Source of the DNA: an uncultured Mediterraneibacter sp.
GTDB lineage: Bacteria > Bacillota > Clostridia > Lachnospirales > Lachnospiraceae
Length of the DNA: 49,872 bases
Assembly: GCF_944377805.1 (NCBI RefSeq)
Contig: NZ_CALWFZ010000015.1
Coordinates: 1-49,872 of the forward strand
Direction of reading: 5' to 3'
Notes under the pieces: model-generated
What the model saw: only the letters and a program-made list of their open reading frames with translations
What the model was told of the DNA's origin: nothing
Database searches by the model: none
Made by a program: the position numbers and the translations under genes
Shown here: piece by piece, positions 1-8,179 of the stretch
How positions within the stretch are numbered: position 1 is the first letter of the stretch
Layout of the letters: the number at the start of each line of letters is the position of its first letter

Positions 1-75
1 TTCCCGAGTGGCCAAAGGGGGCAGACTGTAAATCTGTTGGCAACGCCTTCGAAGGTTCGAATCCTTCTCCATCCA
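1..75 (+). tRNA. tRNA-Tyr (GTA), 5' end cut by the window
   Basis: The window opens inside the molecule, just after the 5' acceptor strand. The long variable arm typical of bacterial tRNA-Tyr is visible, the anticodon loop contains GTA, and a canonical T arm with TTCGAAT is followed by the acceptor strand TCCATCC and discriminator A at 75. The missing first seven bases should be GGATGGA by pairing. It is the first member of a five-tRNA cluster. No CCA is encoded. Confidence 0.93.
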
Positions 76-100
76 TTTCGGTTGATTAAACCGGAAGCGC

Positions 101-361
101 GCCGATGTGGCTCAATTTGGTAAGATTGACCACGTCAATCGCAGGCAGAGCCTGATTACAAATCAGCTGCTCTGGAAAATAGAATATGCCGATGTGGCTC
201 AATTTGGTAAGATTGACCACGTCAATCGCAGGCAGAGCCTGATTACAAATCAGCTGCTCTGGAAAATAGAATATGCCGATGTGGCTCAATTTGGTAAGAT
301 TGACCACGTCAATCGCAGGCAGAGCCTGATTACAAATCAGCTGCTCTGAAAAATAGAATAT
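101..361 (+). repeat. Three 87-bp tandem repeats derived from tRNA-Thr
   Basis: Copies start at 101, 188 and 275. They are identical except for one base (position 349 in copy 3), and the real tRNA-Thr starts exactly one period later at 362. The first 20 bases of each unit resemble the first 19 of tRNA-Thr. Bases 52-74 of the unit (152-174 in copy 1) are an exact 23-base reverse complement of the D-arm/anticodon-arm segment of that tRNA (381-403). Each unit can fold into two hairpins: GATTGAC/GTCAATC (124-140), and CAGAGC-CTGAT with ATCAG-GCTCTG (146-174). The near-identity suggests recent expansion. Function is unknown. The protein ORFs on both strands here simply follow the 87-base period, a multiple of three. 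Confidence 0.9.
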
Positions 362-434
362 GCCGATGTAGCTCAATTGGCAGAGCAGCTGATTTGTAAT
401 CAGCAGGTTATCGGTTCAAGTCCGATCATCGGCT
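362..434 (+). tRNA. tRNA-Thr (TGT)
   Basis: Complete cloverleaf: acceptor GCCGATG pairs with CATCGGC, D arm GCTC/GAGC, anticodon stem GCTGA/TCAGC with TGT in the loop, T arm ATCGG-TTCAAGT-CCGAT, discriminator T at 434. It is 73 nt long with no encoded CCA. It lies immediately downstream of three tandem repeats that contain direct and inverted pieces of this same gene. Confidence 0.96.
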
Positions 435-468
435 TCGTCTCATAAGAGACAGAGTAATAATTTAATAT

Positions 469-542
469 CGCGGGGTGGAGCAGTCTGGAAGCTCGTCGGG
501 CTCATAACCCGAAGGTCGCAGGTTCAAATCCTGCTCCCGCAA
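469..542 (+). tRNA. initiator tRNA-fMet (CAT)
   Basis: The anticodon stem GTCGGG/CCCGAA carries CAT in the loop. The acceptor starts CGCGGGG and ends TCCCGCA plus A, giving the unpaired C1-A72 end that marks initiator tRNAs, and three G-C pairs close the anticodon loop. 74 nt, no encoded CCA. Confidence 0.95.
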
Positions 543-567
543 CTTACACATATTAAATGTGTCAAAT

Positions 568-640
<73 letters not shown>

Positions 641-677
641 TTTTGCCTGCGATTATACAGATAATATAGTTAAATAG

Positions 678-750
678 GGGCGTGTAGCTCAGGTGGTAGA
701 GCACTTGACTTTTAATCAAGTTGTCCGGGGTTCGAATCCCCGCACGCTCA
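678..750 (+). tRNA. tRNA-Lys (TTT)
   Basis: Acceptor GGGCGTG pairs with CACGCTC (one G-T pair), anticodon stem CTTGA/TCAAG with TTT in the loop, T arm CGGGG-TTCGAAT-CCCCG, discriminator A. 73 nt. It is the last tRNA of the cluster and is followed by a terminator. Confidence 0.96.
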
Positions 751-764
751 GTATGTAGGATTTC

Positions 765-800
765 CGGAGATGTCATACTTGTATGACGCTCCGTTTTTTT
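765..800 (+). terminator. Rho-independent terminator of the tRNA cluster
   Basis: The stem CGGAG plus GTCATAC pairs with GTATGAC plus CTCCG around a TT loop and is followed by seven T. It lies 14 bp after tRNA-Lys. A second perfect-looking hairpin (AACGGGA/TCCCGTT, 857-883) follows without a long T run. Confidence 0.85.
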
Positions 801-903
801 CTATGAGGGAAAACGCTTGATTTTTTGATGAAACAACCAACCGTAAACAGATTTTAACGGGAATCGTTTTTACGACTCCCGTTATTTGTGCAGAGAACTT
901 TAC

Positions 904-1083
904 TTATTCTCCTCCCGGTCCGTCCCTGCGAGGCACCTCGTCAGGAATCTCATTTGTCGCGTTCGTGGGCGGCGGGAGTACGATCTCCGGCTTGCTGCCC
1001 TTTCCCGAATTATCCCCGTTATTGTCGTTCTTACTGGAGCCTTTTGGATCATAGTCAGGCGGGCAGTATTTGATCTCTATCAC
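904..1083 (-). CDS. Small acidic, proline-rich hypothetical protein
   Basis: A 59-codon reading frame. The strong site AGGAGG lies 8 bases before a GTG at 1081-1083, which I take as the start; the GTG three codons upstream would touch the ribosome site. The protein starts as MIEIKYCPPDYDPKG and continues with a low-complexity stretch rich in Asn, Gly, Asp, Lys and Pro. I recognise no family. It is convergent with the tRNA cluster and divergent from the decarboxylase gene. Evidence for a real gene is the ribosome site plus a reading frame distinct in composition from random; conservation would settle it. Confidence 0.5.
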   Translation of the reverse strand: MIEIKYCPPDYDPKGSSKNDNNGDNSGKGSKPEIVLPPPTNATNEIPDEVPRRDGPGGE

Positions 1084-1212
1084 AATGAACACCTCCTGTC
1101 ATATTTACTAGTACAACAGTCTCCCCCAAAACATACAGAATATACAATAGTAGTAATATTTATCTTCCTGTGATAAAATAGGAAAAGATGCACATGTGAC
1201 AGTCGGGAGCGT

Positions 1213-2685
1213 ATGGAGATGGCTTATTTATACGATAAATTAAAAAAATATTCCGAATCTGATTATTATGGGTTTCATATGCCCGGGCACAAGCGCAACG
1301 GTGAGGTTACAGGAGCGGATCTCCCTTATAAGATTGATATTACGGAGATCGACGGGTTCGATGACCTTCATCACGCGAAAAGGCTGTTAAAGGAAGCTCA
1401 GGAGCGCGCGGCCAGGGTGTATCACGCGGATGAGACACATTTTCTGGTCAACGGAAGCACTGTGGGGATTCTCAGCTCCGTGCTTGGTTGCACCAGACCC
1501 GGTGATACGGTGCTGATGGCGCGAAACTGCCACAAATCTGTCTATAACGCCGTCTATATCAATGATTTGAGGCCTGTCTACATCTATCCTGAAGCAACAG
1601 GAGAAGGACCGGTGAGACGGATTGAGGAACTTTTGGACAAACATCCTCAGGTGAAGGCGGTTATCATTACGTCGCCTAGCTATGACGGAGTAGTCTCTGA
1701 TGTAGGCGCGATTGCCGGACTGGCCCATAGCCACGGAGTTCCGCTGATTCTGGATGAGGCTCATGGCGCACACTTTGGCTTTCATCCGTATTTCCCGCAG
1801 AACGGCAATGATCTTGGAGCGGATCTTGTGATTCACAGTTTACATAAGACGCTGCCGTCGCTTACCCAGACTGCACTGCTTCATATTAACGGCGGTCTTG
1901 CGGACAGGCGTTCGGTACGCAGATACCTCCATATGTTACAGTCAAGCAGCCCGTCGTATGTCCTTATGGCCTCGATCGACGAGTGCATCCGGTTTCTGGA
2001 GAATCAGGGGAATGACATGTTGGACCGGTATGTAAAACTTCTGGATGGGGCACGGAAGAAGCTGAAGCTTATGAAGCACCTGAGGCTGTTTGAACCGGAA
2101 ATATATGACCGCTCCAAAATACTAATTGATACGTCACACGCAGGCATAGCGCATAATAAAGAAATGATAAAATATACAGGGAAACAATTAAGTGACGAGT
2201 TAAAGGGTGAGTATCATCTTCAGATGGAAATGGCCGCCCCGGACTATGTGATCGCCATGACAGGCCCGGGCGACAGTGAAGAGGGGATGGAACGCCTTGT
2301 ATCCGCACTTTTTCAGATTGACGGAAAACTTGCAAAATACAGAAAATGTGAATCAGATCATGCATTGACTTATGTATCTGAAAATGTGATACATGAGGAA
2401 AAGGGAAGAGAAGAAGGCTGTGTATCATGGGAAAATGAGCAAGTATATTCAATAAGAGAGATTGATAAGTTTACAAATAAAACAAAACACATCCCATATG
2501 CTGAATCTGAGGGAGCTGTCGCTTTGGAGTATGCTTATGTATATCCGCCGGGGATTCCTCTGGTTGTTCCGGGGGAACGCATCTCAGAGAGAACAGCGAT
2601 CCGCATGAGAGATTATGAAGAACAGGGATTTGAGATTGAGGGAACACAGATCAGAGGAAAGATTGAGGTAATGGAGAATGGGTAA
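1213..2685 (+). CDS. Orn/Lys/Arg decarboxylase family protein (PLP-dependent)
   Basis: A cytoplasmic fold-type I PLP enzyme of the YaaO/SpeA family, which decarboxylates a basic amino acid; the substrate cannot be read from sequence. Visible family marks are FHMPGHKR near residue 20, the DITEIDGFDDLH segment, FLVNGSTVG, LDEAHGAHFG (aspartate that holds PLP nitrogen) and HSLHKTLPSLTQ with the Schiff-base lysine near residue 214. At 490 aa it is the usual length of the short Bacillota form. The start is ATG 1213 or ATG 1219; GGGAG at 1205-1209 spaces better (9 nt) to 1219. It overlaps the guanylate kinase-like gene by 8 bp and heads the same gene order as yaaO-tmk-holB in Bacillus subtilis. Confidence 0.88.
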   Translation: MEMAYLYDKLKKYSESDYYGFHMPGHKRNGEVTGADLPYKIDITEIDGFDDLHHAKRLLKEAQERAARVYHADETHFLVNGSTVGILSSVLGCTRPGDTVLMARNCHKSVYNAVYINDLRPVYIYPEATGEGPVRRIEELLDKHPQVKAVIITSPSYDGVVSDVGAIAGLAHSHGVPLILDEAHGAHFGFHPYFPQNGNDLGADLVIHSLHKTLPSLTQTALLHINGGLADRRSVRRYLHMLQSSSPSYVLMASIDECIRFLENQGNDMLDRYVKLLDGARKKLKLMKHLRLFEPEIYDRSKILIDTSHAGIAHNKEMIKYTGKQLSDELKGEYHLQMEMAAPDYVIAMTGPGDSEEGMERLVSALFQIDGKLAKYRKCESDHALTYVSENVIHEEKGREEGCVSWENEQVYSIREIDKFTNKTKHIPYAESEGAVALEYAYVYPPGIPLVVPGERISERTAIRMRDYEEQGFEIEGTQIRGKIEVMENG

Positions 2686-3265
2686 GATATATTATGTGAT
2701 GGGGAAGAGCTGTTCGGGGAAGGACACAATATACAAGCAGCTGAAGAACCGTCATCCCGACTTTCGCACGATCGTTCTGTACACGACCCGCCCGATCAGG
2801 GAAGGGGAGAAAGACGGCGTGGAATATTATTTTGTGGATCAGAAACGGTTGAGAGAAATGCAGGAAGCTGATAAAATTATAGAGATGCGCTCCTACAATA
2901 CAAAGTGCGGCGTCTGGAATTATTTTACAGCAGATGACGGACAGATCGATCTATCGCACTATAATTATCTGGTGATCGGCACGCTCGTTTCCTACCGGGC
3001 GCTGAAAGAATATTTTGGAGAGAATGCCCTTGTTCCGGTTTATATCGAAGTGGAAGACGGCACGAGGCTGGAGCGCGCTATCGGCCGGGAGAGGGAACAG
3101 GCGGTTCCCCAGTATGCAGAGATGTGCCGCAGATTTCTCGCGGACGAACAGGACTTTTCCGAGGAAAACTTAAAGAAAGCGGGAATTTCCAGAAGATTTG
3201 AGAACAGAAAGCTTGACCAGTGTCTGGAAGAGATCGAGACATATATCGAATCCTATACCGGATAA
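2678..3265 (+). CDS. Guanylate kinase-like nucleotide kinase
   Basis: A 195-aa P-loop kinase with GKSCSGKD at residues 9-16, followed by the GMP-binding type segment YTTRPIREGEKDGVEYYFV, typical of guanylate kinases. The remainder is more divergent than housekeeping Gmk, so GMP may not be the substrate. It occupies the position held by thymidylate kinase in the B. subtilis gene order. It starts 8 bp inside the decarboxylase gene behind GGTAATGGAG, so the two are almost certainly cotranscribed and translationally coupled. Confidence 0.75.
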   Translation: MGKIYYVMGKSCSGKDTIYKQLKNRHPDFRTIVLYTTRPIREGEKDGVEYYFVDQKRLREMQEADKIIEMRSYNTKCGVWNYFTADDGQIDLSHYNYLVIGTLVSYRALKEYFGENALVPVYIEVEDGTRLERAIGREREQAVPQYAEMCRRFLADEQDFSEENLKKAGISRRFENRKLDQCLEEIETYIESYTG

Positions 3266-3340
3266 ATATGGCAGATTAAAAAAAGTTCCACCTTTTACTC
3301 AAAAGATGTAGTACAATATAGTATATGGCAGGTGATAAAT

Positions 3341-4336
3341 ATGAGTGGTTTTAAAGATGTGGTAGGACACAAAAACATTATCAAATACATTCAGAATGCT
3401 GTGGCGGCAGAGGCCGTTTCCCATGCATATATTTTAAACGGTGAGCGGGGCTCGGGCAAGAAATTGCTGGCGAACCTTTTCGCGATGAGCCTTCAGTGCG
3501 AGAACCGTGAGGAGGACGGCGACGCCTGCGGGAAATGCAGATCCTGCAAGCAGGCTTTAAGCGGCAACCAGCCGGATATTATACGGGTGACTCATGAGAA
3601 ACCGAACTCCATCAGCGTGGATGACATCAGAGAGCAGGTCAACGACGACATCGTGATCCGCCCGTACAGCAGCAGGTATAAAGTATACATCATCGCGGAT
3701 GCGGATATGATGACTGTACAGGCGCAGAACGCGCTGCTCAAGACGATTGAAGAGCCGCCGTCCTATGCGGTAATCATGCTGCTGACGGAGAACGCGGAAG
3801 TGCTTCTTCCCACGATCCGTTCCCGCTGCGTAATGATGAAGCTGCGTAATATTAAAGATCAGCTTGTGAAAAAGTATCTCATGGAACAGCTGGAGATACC
3901 GGATTACAAAGCTGATGTGTGCGTGGCCTTTGCCCAGGGGAATATGGGAAAGGCGATCATGCTGGCTCATTCGGAGTATTTCAATGAGATCAAGGAAGAG
4001 GCTGTACACCTGCTCAGGAATATCGATGAGATGACGGCTCCGGAACTGATGGACGCGGTCAAAAGGTGTATGACATATAAACTGGAAATCAACGATTATC
4101 TCGATATTATAGCGATCTGGTACAGAGACGTGCTGATCTACAAGGCCACCAAAAGTGTGGATCGGGTCGTCTTTTCCGATCAGATGAAATATATCAGGGA
4201 GCGCGCGAGCAAGAGTTCCTATGAGGGAATCGAGAATATACTGGACGCATTGGAAAAGGCAAAGGCGAGGATGAAGGCGAATGTAAACTTTGAGCTGGTG
4301 ATGGAGCTGCTTTTGCTGACAATAAAGGAGAACTAA
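3341..4336 (+). CDS. holB: DNA polymerase III subunit delta' (clamp loader)
   Basis: An AAA+ clamp-loader subunit that helps load the beta sliding clamp at the replication fork. Residues near 30-40 carry GERGSGKK (Walker A variant); a zinc module with CxxC-type cysteines follows (CGKCRSC), then the ALLKTIEEPP segment and the TIRSRC sensor motif. I chose ATG 3341 with AGGTG 6 bases upstream over the GTG at 3332, which overlaps that site. 331 aa is normal. It is followed 4 bp later by ricT, as in Bacillus. Confidence 0.92.
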   Translation: MSGFKDVVGHKNIIKYIQNAVAAEAVSHAYILNGERGSGKKLLANLFAMSLQCENREEDGDACGKCRSCKQALSGNQPDIIRVTHEKPNSISVDDIREQVNDDIVIRPYSSRYKVYIIADADMMTVQAQNALLKTIEEPPSYAVIMLLTENAEVLLPTIRSRCVMMKLRNIKDQLVKKYLMEQLEIPDYKADVCVAFAQGNMGKAIMLAHSEYFNEIKEEAVHLLRNIDEMTAPELMDAVKRCMTYKLEINDYLDIIAIWYRDVLIYKATKSVDRVVFSDQMKYIRERASKSSYEGIENILDALEKAKARMKANVNFELVMELLLLTIKEN

Positions 4337-4340
4337 CATT

Positions 4341-5246
4341 ATGACAAAAGTAATCGGCGTGAGGTTCCGGACGGCGGGAAAGATATACTTCTTCGCCCCG
4401 GGCAAACTGGAGATTAAACAGGGTGATAATGTGATTGTCGAGACCGCCCGCGGCATTGAGTTCGGGCGCGTCGTAAGCGGGCCAAGAGAGGTAAAGGACG
4501 AAGAGGTGATACAGCCGCTCAAGTCCGTTATCCGCCTGGCCAATGATCACGACAGAAAGACTGTTGAGAAGAATAAACAGAAAGAAAAAGAGGCATTCAG
4601 GATCTGCCTTGAGAAGATCAAGAAACATAAACTCGACATGAAGCTGGTAGAGGTTGAATACACCTTTGACGGCAATAAGATCCTGTTTTATTTTACAGCG
4701 GACGGAAGAATCGACTTCCGCGAGCTGGTCAAAGATCTGGCGGCCGTATTTCGGACAAGGATTGAGCTGAGGCAGATCGGAGTCCGGGATGAGACGAAGA
4801 TCAAGGGAGGCATCGGTATCTGTGGGAGACCGCTGTGCTGCAGCACTTATCTGACAGAATTCTCCGCAGTGTCGATCAAGATGGCGAAAGAGCAGAACCT
4901 GTCTCTTAACCCGACCAAAATATCAGGAGTGTGCGGACGTCTGATGTGCTGCCTGACCAACGAGGAAGAGACATACGAGGAACTCAACAGCCAGCTTCCA
5001 TCCGTGGGAGACACAGTCACAACAAAAGACGGGCTGACGGGCGTGGTACATTCCCTCAGCGTGCTGAGAAAACAGGTAAAAGTAATCGTAAACCTGGAGA
5101 ACGATGAGAAAGAGATCAGGGAATACCAGGCAGAGGAACTGAAGTTCAGGCCGAGAAAGAAAAAGAAAAAAATCTCGAAAGAAGAAATGAAGAAACTGGC
5201 CGCACTGGAGAAGGAAGAAGGAGCGTCAAAGTTAGATGACAAGTGA
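4341..5246 (+). CDS. ricT: PSP1-domain protein RicT (YaaT)
   Basis: A 301-aa PSP1 protein. In Bacillus the homologue forms the RicAFT (YlbF-YmcA-YaaT) Fe-S complex that affects RNase Y mRNA processing, sporulation and biofilm decisions. The diagnostic cysteines are visible in GICGRPLCCSTYL and SGVCGRLMCCL (about residues 155-215). The C-terminal tail is very rich in Lys and Glu. The start ATG 4341 has AAAGGAG 9 bases upstream. The end overlaps trmN6 by 11 bp. Partner genes (ylbF, ymcA) are not in the window. Confidence 0.9.
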   Translation: MTKVIGVRFRTAGKIYFFAPGKLEIKQGDNVIVETARGIEFGRVVSGPREVKDEEVIQPLKSVIRLANDHDRKTVEKNKQKEKEAFRICLEKIKKHKLDMKLVEVEYTFDGNKILFYFTADGRIDFRELVKDLAAVFRTRIELRQIGVRDETKIKGGIGICGRPLCCSTYLTEFSAVSIKMAKEQNLSLNPTKISGVCGRLMCCLTNEEETYEELNSQLPSVGDTVTTKDGLTGVVHSLSVLRKQVKVIVNLENDEKEIREYQAEELKFRPRKKKKKISKEEMKKLAALEKEEGASKLDDK

Positions 5247-5964
5247 TGAAAAGCGCGGGCTGATAAAACCGGGGGAGCGTCTGGATGATCTTCAGCTAAA
5301 CGGCCTTGAACTGATCCAGAATCCCTCGGGATTCTGCTTTGGGGTGGACGCGGTATATCTCTCTGATTTTGCGAAAGTGAAGCCGGGAGAGACCGTGCTC
5401 GACCTGGGAACAGGAAACGGCATCATCCCGATTCTTCTCTCTGCCAAGACAGATGGCAGGAAGTTCACCGGCCTGGAGATCCGGGAGGAGACCGCGGAGA
5501 TGGCGAGGCGGAGTGTGGCATATAACGGACTGGAAGAGCGGGTCGGAATCGTCACCGGAGACATCAGGAGGGCGTCGGAGATATTTAAGCCCGCTTTTTT
5601 TGATGTGATCACTACGAATCCACCCTATATGATTTCCGAGCACGGGCTGCGAAACGCAGATGATGCCAGAGCCGTCGCCCGGCATGAAATACTGTGTACC
5701 CTGGATGACATTCTAAGGGAGAGCATGAGACTACTGCAGGATAAGGGCAGGTTCTATATGGTACACAGGCCATTTCGACTGACGGAGATCCTTATTAAGA
5801 TGAGCCATTATAAAATCGAACCAAAGAGGATACAGTTCATCCATCCCTACATTGATAAAGAGCCTGTGCTCGTTCTCATAGAGGGAGTAAGAGGCGCGAA
5901 GTCCCGGGTGACTGTGGAGCCCCCTGTTATCATTTACAGTGACAGAAAAACAGCGGAGGAATAG
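5236..5964 (+). CDS. trmN6: tRNA1(Val) A37 N6-methyltransferase family (TrmN6/YabB)
   Basis: A class I SAM methyltransferase of 242 aa. The SAM loop DLGTGNGIIPIL is at residues 56-67 and the amino-methylating motif NPPY at 128-131. The N-terminal QNPSGFCFGVDAVYLSDFA segment is typical of the YfiC/YabB family that modifies adenine 37 of a tRNA-Val. It overlaps ricT by 11 bp and is followed by rsmI 3 bp later, matching the conserved Bacillota order yabB-rsmI. Confidence 0.88.
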   Translation: MTSDEKRGLIKPGERLDDLQLNGLELIQNPSGFCFGVDAVYLSDFAKVKPGETVLDLGTGNGIIPILLSAKTDGRKFTGLEIREETAEMARRSVAYNGLEERVGIVTGDIRRASEIFKPAFFDVITTNPPYMISEHGLRNADDARAVARHEILCTLDDILRESMRLLQDKGRFYMVHRPFRLTEILIKMSHYKIEPKRIQFIHPYIDKEPVLVLIEGVRGAKSRVTVEPPVIIYSDRKTAEE

Positions 5965-5967
5965 AGC

Positions 5968-6822
5968 ATGGCAGGCACTCTTTATCTGTGCGCCACCCCG
6001 ATCGGCAACCTGGAAGACATGACGTATCGGGCCGTGCGCGTACTTCAGGAAGCTGATCTCATCGCGGCGGAAGACACAAGGAACAGCATAAAACTTCTGA
6101 ACCACTTTGATATTCATACGCCCATGACCAGCTATCATGAGTATAACAAATACGAAAAGGGAAAAAAACTCGTAGAGAAACTTCTCGACGGCTGCGACAT
6201 TGCGCTGATTACGGACGCGGGCACTCCGGGTATCTCGGATCCCGGCGAGGAACTGGTCCGCATGTGTTATCAGGCGGGAGTCGGCGTCACCGCGGTGCCG
6301 GGGGCGGCGGCGTGCATTGAGGGGCTGATCCTCTCAGGACTGCCAACGAGAAGATTCGCCTTTGAGGCGTTCCTGCCTTCGGACAAGAAGGAGCGGGAAT
6401 ACATTATGGAATCTCTTGTAAAAGAGCAGCGGACAATCGTCATGTACGAGGCTCCCCACCGGCTTGTGAAGACGCTTAAGGCGTTGGAAGAACGGCTTGG
6501 AGGAGAGCGGAAAGTGAGCGTCTGCCGGGAACTTACGAAGCGCCATGAGACAGTATACTGCGCGACGCTTAAGGAGGCGGCGGCCTATTACGGAAGCAAT
6601 GAGCCAAAAGGTGAGTGCGTAATCGTAATCGAGGGCCTGAGCAGGGAAGCGGCAGAGCAGGAGGAGCGCAGAAAGTGGGAGGACATGAGTATCGAAGCCC
6701 ATATGGAATACTATCTGGCTCAGGGAATAGAGCGGAAAGAGGCGATGAAAAGGACAGCCAAAGACCGCGGAGTCACGAAAAGAGAAATTTATAAATATCT
6801 TGAGAAACAAAAAGAAAAATAG
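5968..6822 (+). CDS. rsmI: 16S rRNA (cytidine1402-2'-O)-methyltransferase
   Basis: A tetrapyrrole-methylase-fold enzyme that 2'-O-methylates C1402 in the decoding centre of 16S rRNA. Seen are CATPIGNLEDMTYRA at the N-terminus, AAEDTRNS near residue 35, ALITDAGTPGISDPG near 85-99 and the GxxG-type segment AVPGAAA. 284 aa is normal. The ribosome site GGAGG lies 8-12 bases before ATG 5968. It is the last gene of the run and ends at a terminator shared with the convergent ABC gene. Confidence 0.95.
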   Translation: MAGTLYLCATPIGNLEDMTYRAVRVLQEADLIAAEDTRNSIKLLNHFDIHTPMTSYHEYNKYEKGKKLVEKLLDGCDIALITDAGTPGISDPGEELVRMCYQAGVGVTAVPGAAACIEGLILSGLPTRRFAFEAFLPSDKKEREYIMESLVKEQRTIVMYEAPHRLVKTLKALEERLGGERKVSVCRELTKRHETVYCATLKEAAAYYGSNEPKGECVIVIEGLSREAAEQEERRKWEDMSIEAHMEYYLAQGIERKEAMKRTAKDRGVTKREIYKYLEKQKEK

Positions 6823-6853
6823 CAGGCATCATTATCTGATGTCTGCTATTTTT
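6816..6853. terminator. Bidirectional terminator between rsmI and the ABC ATPase gene
   Basis: A long stem, AAATAGCAG-CATCA pairing with TGATG-CTGCTATTT, has A-runs on the left and T-runs on the right, so it can stop transcription from both sides. It overlaps the stop codons of both convergent genes. Confidence 0.85.
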
Positions 6854-7485
6854 CCGTCTTTCATAAACACAATTTTCTTCTTCAAGCCGACGGCTTCTTC
6901 GTAATTGTTCGTCACATAGAGAACGGTAATATGGAATTCCCTGTTGATCGCTACAATATCTTCCAGCATCTCTGAACGCCGGTCGTCATTCTGCCGGGCA
7001 AAATCCTCATCCACAAGCAGCACCTTAGGCTGGCAGACGATAGCCCTGCCAAGAGCGACTCGCTGCTTGTCCGTCTCGGACAGCGCCTTGATTTTCCTGT
7101 CGAGAACCTCCGTCAGTCCGAAGAACTTCGCGGCAGTTCTGACTCTGGTGTCGATCACAGAGCGGGGAAGATCCCTCAGCCGAAGCCCGAGAGCCATATT
7201 GTCATATGCGTTAAAATGCCTGTACAGCGTATAATTCTGAAATGCCATCGCTAGGCGGCGGTCACGGGGGAGAATATCATTGAGCAGTTCTCTGCCGAGA
7301 TAGATCTCGCCTGCGGTAATATCCTCGAGACCTCCGATCATACGGAGAATCGTTGATTTCCCACAGCCGCTTGGGCCGTGGAAGACCACGAACTCCCCGT
7401 CCTCTATATGAAGGCTGACATCATTGACGGAAATAAATCCATTCGGATAAGTCTTAGTCAAGTGCTCTAATGTCACGCTGGCCAT
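6832..7485 (-). CDS. ABC ATPase, MalK/UgpC-like but with remodelled catalytic motifs
   Basis: A 217-aa nucleotide-binding protein with no membrane segments. Walker A GPSGCGKST and the Q-loop (MAFQNYTLY) are intact. The signature LSGGQ is replaced by LSETD, the DEPLSNLD segment by DEDFARQND, and the switch histidine of VTHD by Asn (VTNNY). Sugar-importer ATPases run about 360 aa, so the C-terminal regulatory domain is absent. The start is ATG 7485, with GGAGG eight bases upstream, rather than ATG 7500. It sits 47 bp behind spmB on the same strand with no permease nearby. Weak or altered ATP hydrolysis is inferred. Confidence 0.75.
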   Translation of the reverse strand: MASVTLEHLTKTYPNGFISVNDVSLHIEDGEFVVFHGPSGCGKSTILRMIGGLEDITAGEIYLGRELLNDILPRDRRLAMAFQNYTLYRHFNAYDNMALGLRLRDLPRSVIDTRVRTAAKFFGLTEVLDRKIKALSETDKQRVALGRAIVCQPKVLLVDEDFARQNDDRRSEMLEDIVAINREFHITVLYVTNNYEEAVGLKKKIVFMKDGKIADIR

Positions 7486-7532
7486 AAAGGACACCTCCAT
7501 TCTAGTGTCATTTTAGCACAAAGGAAGCGCGT

Positions 7533-8066
7533 CTACAATCCCGAACACATCCCCGCGAGCAAAACACTGGCAGTCAGGCCGGCAAAAGTCGCAATCAGAG
7601 CTCCGGCCAGGGTATAGCGGGAATGTCGAACATGGGCAGTCATAAAGTAGACGCTCATCGTATAGAAGATCGTCTCCGTACAGCACAGGGAAATGGAGGC
7701 GATCAGGCCGATCCGTGAATCGGTACCAAATTCTTTGAAAATATCAAGGAGCAGACCGGTGGCGGCGGAGGAGGAGAACATCTTCACCACAGTCAGAGGC
7801 ACCAGCGCCCCGGGGAATCCGATCCGGTCTGTAAACTGCCCGATCAGGGAAGAGATAAAATCCAGAAATCCCGAAGCCCGCAGGATTCCAACGGCAGCCA
7901 TCAGCCCGATCAGCGTAGGCATGATGCGGATTACAGTAAAAAACCCGCTTTTTGCTCCCCGGATAAATGACTGGTAGACATTGACCTTGTTCAATACCCC
8001 GTAGACCACAATACTAAGGACAAGAAACGGGATCAGATAATCAGAGATATATAACAGAATATGCAT
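7533..8066 (-). CDS. spmB: Spore maturation protein B
   Basis: A 177-aa polytopic membrane protein of the nucleoside-recognition/Gate family. SpmB works with SpmA in dehydration of the spore core. Several hydrophobic segments are visible, plus the family segments IRIMPTLIGLMAAVGILRASG and the charged KMFSSSAATGLL and CCTETIFYTMSVYF stretches. The start has GGAGG about 8 bases upstream. Unusually, spmA is not adjacent: it lies 1.9 kb away on the opposite strand behind a lipoprotein gene. Confidence 0.92.
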   Translation of the reverse strand: MHILLYISDYLIPFLVLSIVVYGVLNKVNVYQSFIRGAKSGFFTVIRIMPTLIGLMAAVGILRASGFLDFISSLIGQFTDRIGFPGALVPLTVVKMFSSSAATGLLLDIFKEFGTDSRIGLIASISLCCTETIFYTMSVYFMTAHVRHSRYTLAGALIATFAGLTASVLLAGMCSGL

Positions 8067-8179
8067 AGCGCGCCTCCGAAAGTAAATGTGCCATTCATCT
8101 ATTTATATGCGGGATGCCGGTGGAATATCGCGCCAGGCCGGAACATAGGATACAGTAAAGTTCCACTTTGGGAGCGAGT

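Noticed and set aside
101-361. CRISPR array
   Set aside because: Units abut without unique spacers, and the sequence derives from tRNA-Thr.
86-376. Repetitive proteins of 80 and 96 aa on both strands over the 87-bp repeats
   Set aside because: The period is a multiple of three, so any frame without a stop repeats. The DNA is tRNA-derived and has no ribosome sites.
886-1173. Plus-strand frames of 61 and 95 aa
   Set aside because: No ribosome site; they lie antisense to the better-supported small minus-strand gene.
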